NCBI GenBank assembly: GCA_963711505.1
Contig: CAVQEJ010000003.1
Span: forward strand, 1,984,001-2,048,000
DNA: 64,000 nt
Source of the DNA: JAGWRA01 sp963711505
GTDB lineage: Bacteria > Acidobacteriota > Vicinamibacteria > Vicinamibacterales > CAVVIG01
Direction: 5' to 3'
Made by a program: the position numbers and the translations under genes. Under the pieces are notes generated by a model, which was not told the origin of the DNA, did not search any database, and was given only the letters and a program-made list of their open reading frames with translations. Shown piece by piece: positions 48,705 to 57,052 of this stretch; the first letter of the stretch is position 1, and every line of letters begins with the position of its first letter.

Positions 48705-51122
48705 TTAGACCGCGATCTTCGCCTCGGGCAGCAGCTGTCCGAGCGTATCGAGCGCATCCGCAAGATCAGGGAGGGATCTCGTTTCGCGCGCGGGCGCGGT
48801 TCAGCACGCTTACCATCCCGACGAAGCGCTCGCGGGTGACGGCAAAGACGTCCTCGACCAGCGAATCGCCGCGAAGGGTCGCCATTCTCGGATTGAGCAC
48901 GAGCTGGTCATAGGCATCAAACGTCCCGGCCTGCCGCCGCGCAACGATGATCTGGATGGCTGCCTCACGGCAACCATGGTCGGCGAACAACACGGCCACC
49001 GGGCTCGTGAACGAGCCCCATCGCGGGAAGCGCTGCTCGCCAGCCGCCAGCCGCGACAGCGCCGGCACGGCTGCCTCCACCGCGGCATGGTCACCCGAGC
49101 AGGCCGCGCGCTTGAAAGCAGGTAAGCCGTGCAACGGCAGCCGGCCGCATGGAAGAACTGGGCCGTCACCATCGGCGCCAGTTCGGCGAGTATCCGCCGA
49201 CGCCTCCTCCAGGCGTCCGAGCATGATGAGGGTCATGGCGCGGGCCAGGCGCGCGAGCAGCATGTCGGGTTCGATCGCAAGCGCGGCGTCGGAGCGCCGG
49301 AGGGCTTCCTCCTCGCGACCGAGCGCGGACAGACAGAACGCTTGTACACGGCCCCTCGACGACCAACGGATCCAGGCGCGAGACCTCCTGTGCCACCGCC
49401 AGCGCCAGCCACCATGAGTTCTTGCCGAGCGGCGTGGTCAGTTCCAGATGCGCGCGCGCGTCCCGCGGGCCGAAGGCCGCCGCCTTGAGCGCGTATTCCA
49501 GCTGCCCGTGGAGGTTGAGGGGATCCCGCATGAGCGTCACGTGGCTGAGCACGCCCCAGGCCCGGCTCGAATGGGGGTCGAGCGCCAGCGCGCGTCGCGC
49601 CAGCGTTCGGCTTCGAGCAGCACCTCGGCGGGCGCGGCGCCCGTCGTCAGACGCGCCTCGTGCAGCAAGGCGATGCCGGCCGCCGCCTCGGCCCGCGACG
49701 GTTCGAGGGCGTTCGCCTCCGAGAAGGCGGCCATCGCATGCTCGAAGTCGCCTTGGCGCCCCCGGTTGACGTACTGGCTGAACGGTACGTCGCGCGCTGC
49801 AGGAGCAGATCGACGTGGCCCCGGGCTGCCGTGGCTGGCACCTGTACGGGGTCGACGGGCACCAGGTTCAACGCCGTGGAAATGTCCTCGACCGCCCGTC
49901 GGATGAGGTCCCGGTATCTCTCGCGGGTGCCGTCTATCCGGCTGCCCGAGATCGCCTGCTGCGTCCGCACGTCGATGACCTGGAGGTCCAGCAGTAGGTC
50001 TTGTTCGATGGCAATCACCGCGGACGAGACGTAGGCGTCTGCGCCGCTCAACGCCGCCACCCGACTCGGATCGGCGTCCAGCCGCTCGACTTCCACGGTC
50101 GAGGGCGAGCGGCGCACCTCGATCGATTGCGCGGCTTCCAGCGATCGGGAAATCAGGTTGGGGATCGCGTCCGCCAGGAACCGACTGGCCTCCGGGCCGA
50201 TCATCCGCGTCGGCATGGCCACGATCGACCGAACGGGGCCGACCTCGGCCTGCGGGACCAACTGGGCCACGGCCGGCGTGCGGCCAGCGGTCTCGAGCCG
50301 TCGCAGGGCGTCACGCACGTCAGCAGCGCTCTGATACCGGAACGTCCTGTCCCGCTGGAGCAGTCGCTCGACCAGACGCACGAGCGAGTCGGGCGTTCCG
50401 GCCGCTGGAGCGCCAGCGATGGTGGCGCGTCAGCCAGGATCGCGGCCGCCGACTCGACCGGCGTCCGCCGCGTGAACGGATTCACGCCAGCCAGCATCTG
50501 ATAGCAAACCACGCCGAGTGAAAAAGAGATCGCACCGCGGATCCACCGGCTCGCCGCACAACTGCTCGGGCGCCGCGTAGTCGAGCGTGCCGACGACCGC
50601 GCCCTGGCCGGAGAGGGCGACATGGGAGATTGTCTGCGAACCTTCCGGGAGGCTGATCTGCTTGGCGAGACCGAAGTCCATCACCTTCACGTGGCCGCCC
50701 GACGCCAACATCAGGTTCGCCGGCTTCAGGTCCCGGTGCACGACTCCGGCGCGATGCGCGTAGCTGAGCGCCTCCGACACTTCGAGGGCAATCGCGACCA
50801 CCTCGTCGATTTCCATCGGACCGGACTGCAGGCGCCTGGCCAGCGTCTTGCCTTCGACGTATTCCATCGCGATGAACGTGAGACCGTCGACCTCCCCGAC
50901 GTCGTAGATCTTGCAGACGTACGGATGGTCGATGGCGGCGGCCGCTCGCGCCTCGGCGAGCAGTCGGTCGCGCGTGGGCGTGTCGGACTGGAGCTCGGAT
51001 GATAGGGTCTTCAATGCCACCCGGCGGCGCAGGCGCGTGTCGCGCGCGAGGAACACCTCGCCCATCCCACCGCGCCCGAGCCGCGAGACGATTTCGTATT
51101 GCGCGATGGTCTGGCCGATCAT
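48705..51122 (-). CDS. Ser/Thr protein kinase with TolB/FlgO-like and TPR-like C-terminal region; multiply frameshifted
   Basis: ATG 51122 overlaps the amine oxidase stop. The kinase domain (residues 1-270) is complete: glycine loop LGRGGMGEV, Lys in VALKTL, catalytic loop HRDLKPANLML, DFGLAK and APEQL. A frame change near 50525 is a TTTTT that should be TTTT, restoring 'DLFSLGVVCYQMLAGVNPF'. A domain like those after PknB-type kinases follows ('PTRMIGPEASRFLADAIPNLISRSLEAAQ', 'ALSGADAYVSSAVIAIEQDLLLDLQVID'), then helical TPR-like repeats, in several frames. The last frame ends 'LPDLADALDTLGQLLPEAKIAV' at TAA 48705. About 800 residues. No membrane segment is evident. Probably a cytoplasmic regulator of the cluster. 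Confidence 0.78.
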
Positions 51123-52486
51123 GCCGGACTCGTCACAATCTGCCGCGCGGCGCGACGGCCCGAATGGAGCGCCGCCTCCGTCCAGCCGGGCAGTGGCGTC
51201 GTGGCATCGCCAGCGAAATGAATCGGACCCGCCGATGACGTCAGCGCCGGGATCAGCCGCAGCAGCTGGTTCGGCTTGTGGTAGGTGTACGCACCCAGCG
51301 CGCCGTCCTCGGGATTCCAGCAGATCGACGTTCCGCCTTCGAAGTAGCGCGGGGCACCCGAGAAGACCTCCCTGATCTGGCTCAAAGCCCAGTCGAGGCG
51401 CTCCTGCGGCGTCATCCGCGCCATCGTTTCCGCCACGGGTCCGATGGTGTAGGTCTCGAGAATGCCGCGCGTCTGTGGATTGGGACAGGCCGAGAAGACC
51501 GCATTAACCGCCAGGTCGGTCTCCAGCGTGCCACGGCCGAGCGTCGGCTCCCAGAACCGTTCGCGCATGGCGAGAAAGGTACGAGTGACCGAGGTCGACA
51601 CCAGCTCACGGATGGCCTGGGCCTGATCCGGCGGCAGCAACGGCGTGAACTCAATCTGCCGGGCCGCCGTCGGCGGCAGCGTGACGATGACGTGCGAGGC
51701 GGACTCCGAGTGTTGGCCGCCTCCCTGTTCATAGAACACTCGGACACCCTGGTCGTCCACCGCGATCGCGGTGACACGCGCACTGTAGCGGATACGGGAG
51801 CCGAGCGAAGCCGCGAGCGCCCTGGGCAGCAGGTCGCTTCCCCCTTGCACCCAGATCACGTCGCGTGCGCCAAGCGCGTGGGTCACGATCGCGAGCATCG
51901 ACAGAGCCGAGTACGAAGCGAGGCCGGTTCCGGTCCACCCAAGGAGCCCCAGCCCGAACAGCTCGATCGCGGCGCGCGAGGCCCCTCGCTTCTGCAGGAA
52001 GGCTTCAGCCGTCATCCGATCGTAGGGTTTGAGCTCGTCCGGGGGCCACGCGGGGTCCAATGGATCCATCGGAACGTCCAGCACACCCTGGACGAGATAC
52101 CTCAGGGTCATGCCGCCGATGCCGAGGGCACGCTCTTCGGCGCTCAGGCCGGGATCGACCAAGGGCAGATCGACAGGCCCCAGCAACTGCCGGTGGATGA
52201 AGTAATGCGGGGGATCCTCGCCTCCCGGTACGACGGTCAGCGGCAGGTGGAAGCGGCGGGCATAGTCCAGCACGAGCCGGTCGTTGCCGGCAAACGACAT
52301 GGCGCCGGCGTCGGCGTAGAGTCCGTCGGCAAAGACCTCACGCAGGGTCCGGATGCGACCACCTGGGGCCGTGCGGGCCTCGAGCACAACGACGTCCTGG
52401 CCCGCCTGGACCAGCTCGTCGGCAGCGGCCAGCCCGGCCGCACCGGCACCGACAACGACGACCTTCGCCGTGCCGCTCGAGCTCAA
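51119..52486 (-). CDS. Flavin-containing amine oxidase (FAD-dependent)
   Basis: 455 residues, intact. TTG 52486 is the start, with GGAGGGACGC just upstream. The FAD motif 'VVVVGAGAAGLAAADELVQAGQDVVVLEA' is at residues 9-37, followed by 'GGRIRTLREVFADGLYADAGAMSF', and the C-terminal FAD contact is 'GPIHFAGDATTPLPGWTEAALHSGRRAA'. This is the monoamine oxidase/amino acid oxidase fold. It leads the operon of kinase and SagB-like enzyme, with ATGA overlap to the kinase. In this place it may oxidise an amino-acid residue or a free amine used by the RiPP pathway; that is inference, and a general catabolic amine oxidase is the alternative. Confidence 0.88.
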   Translation of the reverse strand: MSSSGTAKVVVVGAGAAGLAAADELVQAGQDVVVLEARTAPGGRIRTLREVFADGLYADAGAMSFAGNDRLVLDYARRFHLPLTVVPGGEDPPHYFIHRQLLGPVDLPLVDPGLSAEERALGIGGMTLRYLVQGVLDVPMDPLDPAWPPDELKPYDRMTAEAFLQKRGASRAAIELFGLGLLGWTGTGLASYSALSMLAIVTHALGARDVIWVQGGSDLLPRALAASLGSRIRYSARVTAIAVDDQGVRVFYEQGGGQHSESASHVIVTLPPTAARQIEFTPLLPPDQAQAIRELVSTSVTRTFLAMRERFWEPTLGRGTLETDLAVNAVFSACPNPQTRGILETYTIGPVAETMARMTPQERLDWALSQIREVFSGAPRYFEGGTSICWNPEDGALGAYTYHKPNQLLRLIPALTSSAGPIHFAGDATTPLPGWTEAALHSGRRAARQIVTSPA

Positions 52487-52515
52487 AGCGTCCCTCCGGG
52501 GTGGGTAAGAAATGC

Positions 52516-52521
52516 ATTATA
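52516..52521 (-). promoter_or_regulatory. -10 hexamer TATAAT for the oxidase-kinase-sagB operon
   Basis: A perfect TATAAT on the - strand, about 30 nt before the TTG start, giving a leader of about 23 nt that contains the ribosome-binding site. No good -35 is seen at 16-18 nt. Confidence 0.45.
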
Positions 52522-52567
52522 CCCATACATCAGAGAAGGGCGAGCGGCATCCGGCATCGACCTGAAC

Positions 52568-52646
52568 GGCCGGCGCGCGCGGCGCGCCGGCCGTCAGCCC
52601 TATCGCCTATCGCCTTTCCCCTATCGCCTGCGAGCGGCCGTCAGCG
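52568..52646. repeat. Hairpin plus CCTATCG heptamer array
   Basis: GGCCGGCGCGC and GCGCGCCGGCC form a GC hairpin (52568-52592), followed by ccctatc, gcctatc, gcctttc, ccctatc, gcctgcg in 7-bp register (52598-52632). The array touches the M20 stop at 52641. Matching arrays lie at 54476-54592 and 55839-55940. Confidence 0.7.
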
Positions 52647-54299
52647 CCCGCCACCGGCCGCCGCCGTCGCCGAGGGCGGCGGCGGATAGGGAATGCCCAG
52701 CTGCTCGAGGTAGGTCTTGTACTTCGACGAATCGAAGTAGTACTTCTTCATCTCGGGCCGGTACTTCTCCATGATGCCCTGGTTCAGCCAGATGGCCGGC
52801 TTGTCCTCGGCGCGGATGATCGGCTGGTAGTGCATGTCCTTGTTCTGGACGTTGCGGAAGTAGTCCCAGGCCTGCTGCACCAGCTCGGGCTTCGTCAGGA
52901 AGTCGAGCATCGTCATCGCCTGCACCTTCGCGCCCGCCGTCGCCCCCTTGTGGGCGATCGGTGTCGCCATCGAGATGGCGTTCGCCCAGTTGTGGCCGGG
53001 CAGCTCGGGGATGTTCGACGGGAAGCGCAGCGTCACCGTCGGCACGTTCCACGAGATGTCGCCGATGTCGTCCGAGCCGCCTCCCATGTTGCGTTCCGGC
53101 GGCACCGGTTCACCCATCTTCGCCAGCTCGGTATCCAGCCCCTTTTCGGGCTGCTTCAGCATCCGCTGCACCGCCTTGGCCAGCGCCTGGTCGGCATCGT
53201 CCCATTTCGGCAATCCGACCTTCTCGATGTTCGAGTACATGTCCTCGGCGACGGTCTTGTTGAAGTGGCCGGGCCAGGCCGAGCCGAGCACCTGCGAGGA
53301 GACCGTCGTGTCGGTCATCATCGCGGCCGCCTGTGCGATCTTGTTGCCGATCTCCCACAGGCCCATGATGTGCGGGTAGTCGGTCTCGCGGAAGTAGTAC
53401 CACGTGCTCGCCGTCGGCGGGACGACGTTCGGCTGGTCGCCGCCGTCCGCGATGACGCTGTGCGACCGCTGCTGCAGGCGCAGGTGCTCGCGGCGGAACT
53501 GCCAGCCGACGTCCATCAGTTCGGCGGCATCGAGCGCGCTGTGGCCCCGCCACGGGGCGCCGGCCGCGTGCGAGCTGAGCCCCTTGAAGTCGTACCGCAC
53601 CGAGACGAGACCATTGCCGCCGCCCTGGCCCCAGGACACGGTGAGGTTGTTCGCCACGTGCGAGAACAGGACGATGTCGACGTTCTGGAAGACGCCCGCG
53701 CGCACGTAATAGGCCTTCGTGCCGACCAGCTCCTCCGCCACGCCCGGCCAGATCATGATCGTGCCCGGGAGCTTCTGCTCCTCCATGATCTTCTTCACGG
53801 CGAGCGCCGCGGTGATATTCACGGCCTGCCCCGAGTTGTGCCCTTCGCCGTGCCCCGGCGCGCCCGCGATGATCGGATCGTGGCGCGGCACGCCCGGCTT
53901 CTGCGACGCCTGCGGGATGCAGTCGATGTCGGAGCCGAGCGCGATGACCGGCTTGCCCGATCCCCACGTCGCCACCCAGGCCGTCGGGATGCCCGCGATG
54001 CCTTCCTGCACCGTGAAGCCGTTCTTGCGCAGGACGTCGGTCAGGTACTTCGAGGTCTCGAACTCCTGGAAGCCCAGTTCCCCGAAGCTGAAGATCTGGT
54101 CGACCATCTGCTGCGTGAACTGCTGCATGCCGTCGACCTCGGTGACGGCCTGCGCCTTCAGCATGTCCAGCTTCTTGTCGGCCGGCGACGATGCCGGCGC
54201 CTTCGATGATTTCGCGCGCTGTGCGGGGGCCGCGCCAACACCGGCGGCGAGCCCCACGACCAGCACCATCGTCGTCCACGTCAGTCGAGAACGGCGCAT
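52641..54299 (-). CDS. M20-family amidohydrolase, exported (AbgB-like)
   Basis: 552 residues from ATG 54299, with AGGAGAGG upstream. Signal peptide MRRSRLTWTTMVLVVGLAAGVGAA. The M20 fold follows: 'IFSFGELGFQEFETSKYL', 'VIALGSDIDCIPQ', 'PGHGEGHNSGQAVNITAALAVKKIM' and 'MIWPGVAEELVG', then 'FKGLSSHAAGAPWRGHSALDAAELM' with the dimerisation-domain His, and 'GGGSDDIGDISWNVPT'. The pattern resembles p-aminobenzoyl-glutamate hydrolase subunit B and related periplasmic amidohydrolases. The C-terminus ends in Pro/Ala/Gly. It has a deleted tandem paralogue next door, so it is probably the functional copy. Confidence 0.9.
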   Translation of the reverse strand: MRRSRLTWTTMVLVVGLAAGVGAAPAQRAKSSKAPASSPADKKLDMLKAQAVTEVDGMQQFTQQMVDQIFSFGELGFQEFETSKYLTDVLRKNGFTVQEGIAGIPTAWVATWGSGKPVIALGSDIDCIPQASQKPGVPRHDPIIAGAPGHGEGHNSGQAVNITAALAVKKIMEEQKLPGTIMIWPGVAEELVGTKAYYVRAGVFQNVDIVLFSHVANNLTVSWGQGGGNGLVSVRYDFKGLSSHAAGAPWRGHSALDAAELMDVGWQFRREHLRLQQRSHSVIADGGDQPNVVPPTASTWYYFRETDYPHIMGLWEIGNKIAQAAAMMTDTTVSSQVLGSAWPGHFNKTVAEDMYSNIEKVGLPKWDDADQALAKAVQRMLKQPEKGLDTELAKMGEPVPPERNMGGGSDDIGDISWNVPTVTLRFPSNIPELPGHNWANAISMATPIAHKGATAGAKVQAMTMLDFLTKPELVQQAWDYFRNVQNKDMHYQPIIRAEDKPAIWLNQGIMEKYRPEMKKYYFDSSKYKTYLEQLGIPYPPPPSATAAAGGGR

Positions 54300-54403
54300 G
54301 GGAATCCTCTCCTTGAATTTGCAGAAGTTGAAGGCAGAACGAGCCCGAAACGGTTGAGCTAGTCTATCCTATGGCTGAGCTTGGAGGGAGAGGGAGAATA
54401 CGC

Positions 54404-54427
54404 GAAAAAGCCGCCAGAAATGGCGGT
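54404..54427 (-). terminator. Intrinsic terminator after the deleted M20 paralogue
   Basis: On the - strand CCGCCA-TTTC-TGGCGG is followed by CTTTTTCG. It lies downstream of the paralogue stop (54594) and upstream of the intact copy (start 54299), so the two copies are separate transcription units. Confidence 0.8.
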
Positions 54428-54475
54428 TCACAGGCGAGATCGACACGGATGTCCGAGGGAGGTCAGATGACGTCG

Positions 54476-54592
54476 GCGATAGGCGGTAGGCTGTAGGCGA
54501 TAGGGCTGACGACCGGCGCGCCGCACGCGCCGGCCGTTTCTCTCAGCCTGCCCTACCGCCTATCGCCCAACCCCTATCGCCTGCGAGCGGCC
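54476..54592. repeat. Inverted GCGATAG/CTATCGC heptamer arms around a hairpin
   Basis: Left arm gcgatag, gcggtag, gctgtag, gcgatag (about 54477-54504). Centre CGGCGCGCCGCACGCGCCGG. Right arm cctaccg, cctatcg, cccaacc, cctatcg, cctgcga (about 54549-54585). The arms are reverse complementary in 7-bp steps. The right end matches the sequence after the intact M20 gene, so it was duplicated with that gene. Confidence 0.75.
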
Positions 54593-54593
54593 G

Positions 54594-55650
54594 TCAGCGG
54601 CCGCCCCCGGCCGCCGTCGCCGATGCCGGCGGGGGATACGGAATCCCCAGCTGCTCGAGGTAGGTCGTGTACTTCGTCGGGTCGAAGTAGTACTTCTTCA
54701 TCTCCGGCCGGTACTTGTCCATCGTGGCCTTGTTCAGCCAGATGGCCGGCTTGTCCTCGGCGCGGATGATCGGCTGGTAGTGGACGTCCTTCGTCTGCAC
54801 GTTGCGGAAGTAGTCCCACGCCTGCTGCACGAGCTCTGGCCGCAGCAGGAAGTCGAGCATCGTCATCGCCTGCACCTTCGCGCCGGCCGTTGCGCCCTTG
54901 TGCGCGATCGGCGTGCATGAACCGAGCCCCTTGAAGTCGGTACTCGACCGAGACCAGGCCACTGCCGAAGCCTCCGCCCCACGACACTGACAGGTTGTTC
55001 GCGACGTGCGAGAACAGCACGATGTCGACGTTCTGGAAGACCCCGGCGCGCACGAAGTAGGCCTTCGAGCCGAGATCCTCTTCCGCGACGCCGGGCCAGA
55101 TCATGATCGTGCCGGGGAGCTTCTGCTCCTCCATGATCTTCTTCACGGCGAGCGCCGCCGTGATGTTCACCGCCTGTCCGGAGTTGTGTCCCTCGCCGTG
55201 CCCCGGCGCGCCGGCCACGATCGGGTCGTGACGTGGCACACCCGGCTTCTGCGACGCCTGCGGGATGCAGTCGAGATCGGAACCGAGCGCGATGACCGGC
55301 TTGCCCGATCCCCACGTCGCCACCCAGGCCGTCGGGATGCCCGCGATCCCCTCCTGGACGGTGAAGCCGTTCTTCCTGAGAACGTCGGTGATGTACTTCG
55401 ACGTTTCGACTTCCTGGAAGCCGAGCTCACCGTAGCTGAAGATCTGATCGATCATCTGCTGCGTGAACTGATGCATGCCGTCGACGTCCTTGACGGCCTG
55501 TGCCTTCAACGCGTCGAGCCGCTTCTGCACCGCTGGAGACGCCGAGGGAGCCGATGACGGGGTCGCGGCCTGCCGGGCCGGAGCCGCATTCAGCCCGACG
55601 GCCAGTCCGACGACGAGGGCCATCCCCAGGCCCAGACTGGAGCGCCGCAT
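54594..55650 (-). pseudogene. M20-family amidohydrolase paralogue with internal deletion
   Basis: The N-terminal 240 residues are intact and very like the upstream copy (signal peptide MRRSSLGLGMALVVGLAVGL, GSDLDCIPQ, GHGEGHNSGQ). Near 54915-54945 the sequence jumps from 'DFKGLGS' to 'CTPIAHKGATAGAKV', skipping about 215 residues that hold the dimerisation His region and the second metal motif. A one-base frameshift lies beside the junction. The C-terminal part ('YYFDPTKYTTYLEQLGIPYPPP') is again alike. It cannot encode a working M20 enzyme. Tandem duplication followed by deletion is the simplest history. Confidence 0.88.
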
Positions 55651-55671
55651 GAGAATCCTCCTCTTCGTCGG

Positions 55672-55765
55672 GGCCTGCCCCGAACCCGGCTCGCTTCACT
55701 CGCTCGCCTCGCGCCGCTCGCTCCGTTCCGCTCGCTCGTCCGCTCGCGGGCACGCGGTGCGCGCT
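55672..55765 (-). repeat. GAGCGGAACGGAGCGAGC element upstream of the M20 paralogue
   Basis: On the - strand the element reads GAGCGGAACGGAGCGAGC, then GCGAGCGAGTGAAGCGAGCC and a GGGGC...GCCCC hairpin, ending about 25 nt before the ATG at 55650. This is the same orientation relative to the gene as the copies before the RluA gene. The 309-base gap has no gene. Confidence 0.8.
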
Positions 55766-55838
55766 GCGCCCCCGGACGTTGCGACGCCGCCGGTGACCAC
55801 CGTCAAGCGCCGCCAGTCTACACTGATGAGCTCCAGAA

Positions 55839-55940
55839 GGCGGTAGGCTTCGGCGATCGGCGATAGGGCCGATGGACGGCGCCACGGCCGGCGGTCTCCG
55901 GCCCGCCGGCCGTCCGCCCTATCGCCCATCGCCTGCTCGC
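55839..55940. repeat. Inverted heptamer arms around a hairpin, divergent promoter region
   Basis: Left arm ggcggta, ggcttcg, gcgatcg, gcgatag (about 55839-55867). Centre ACGGCCGGCGG...CCGCCGGCCGT. Right arm ccctatcg, cccatcg, cctgctcg (about 55916-55938). Same family as 52568-52646 and 54476-54592. Confidence 0.7.
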
Positions 55941-55945
55941 CCTCG

Positions 55946-55951
55946 TACACT
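55946..55951 (+). promoter_or_regulatory. -10 hexamer TACACT, leaderless-type start
   Basis: TACACT ends 8 nt before the ATG at 55960; the spacer TTCCCCCG has no ribosome-binding site. Confidence 0.4.
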
Positions 55952-55959
55952 TTCCCCCG

Positions 55960-56982
55960 ATGCCCACGCTGGAGCACCAGAAGACGGTCGACGTCGGCGA
56001 GTTCGTCCCGGTCCCGTGGCTGCAGGGCGGCCACAAGATGACGCTCTTCGCCTGGGGCCGGCCCCGCCGGTTTCCGCGCCTGCCGCGGCCGGCCGAGCGG
56101 TTGTTCGACGTGGCGCCCGACACCCGCGTCCTGGCCCACTGCTACTGGCAGGCCGACACCGCTTCCCGCCCGACGCTGCTGGCCCTGCACGGCCTCGAGG
56201 GCTCGAGCGACGCACACTACATGCAGGGTCTGGCCGACAAGGCGTACGCCCGCGGCTTCAACGTCGTCCTGCTGAACCAGCGCAACTGCGGCGACACCGA
56301 GCACCTGTCGAAGGGGCTGTACCACTCGGGCCTGACCCACGATCCCGCGACCGTCATCCGCGAGCTCATCGACGTCGATCGGCTCGGCGCCATCGTGGTG
56401 GCCGGCTACTCGCTGGGCGGCAACCTCGCACTGAAGCTCGCCGGCGAGTACGCCGGCAGCCCGCCACCCGCCGTGAAGGCCGTCTGCGCCGTCTCGCCGA
56501 TCGTCGAGGTCGACCGGTGCGTCGAGGCCCTGGAGCGGCGGCAGAACCTGCTCTACGAGTGGAACTTCGTCCGCCACCTGAAGCAGCGGATGCGCCGGAA
56601 GGCGAAGTTCCACGCCGACGGCTTCCCGATGCACCGGTTGCACGAGGTCCGCACCGTCCGCGAGTTCGACGAGATCTTCACGGCCCCCCATTTCGGCTTT
56701 CAGGGGGCCTCGGACTACTACTACCGGGCGAGCGCGATGCGCGTCATCGACCGGGTGACGCTGCCGGCGCTCGTCATCGCCGCCGAGGACGACCCGTTCG
56801 TGCCGGCGGAGTCGTTCCGCAAGCCGGCGCTCGCCGGCAACCCGCACATCACCCTGAAGCTGACGCCGCACGGCGGTCACTGCGCGTTCGTCGGACCGAA
56901 GACCGCCACAGACGACGGGTACTGGGCCGAGAAGGCCATCGTGCAGTTCGCGGAGGCCCACTGCGGAGGACGCGAGGGCTGA
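55960..56982 (+). CDS. YheT-like alpha/beta hydrolase
   Basis: 340 residues. 'LLALHGLEGSSDAHYMQGLADKAYARGFNVVLLNQRNCGDTE' is the oxyanion region of the YheT/AB-hydrolase 4 family. The nucleophile elbow is 'VAGYSLGGNLALKLAGEY' (Ser in GYSLGG), the acid is probably the Asp of 'IAAEDDPFVP', and the His is in 'TPHGGHCAFVG'. Cytoplasmic esterase-like protein with unknown substrate. The start follows a heptamer array and a leaderless-type promoter. Confidence 0.88.
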   Translation: MPTLEHQKTVDVGEFVPVPWLQGGHKMTLFAWGRPRRFPRLPRPAERLFDVAPDTRVLAHCYWQADTASRPTLLALHGLEGSSDAHYMQGLADKAYARGFNVVLLNQRNCGDTEHLSKGLYHSGLTHDPATVIRELIDVDRLGAIVVAGYSLGGNLALKLAGEYAGSPPPAVKAVCAVSPIVEVDRCVEALERRQNLLYEWNFVRHLKQRMRRKAKFHADGFPMHRLHEVRTVREFDEIFTAPHFGFQGASDYYYRASAMRVIDRVTLPALVIAAEDDPFVPAESFRKPALAGNPHITLKLTPHGGHCAFVGPKTATDDGYWAEKAIVQFAEAHCGGREG

Positions 56983-57052
56983 CGCCGGTCGCGCACCTGC
57001 CGGCCACGCCGGAGCCCCGCCGCACGAAGCGCCGCCGATACGACATGGGAGG

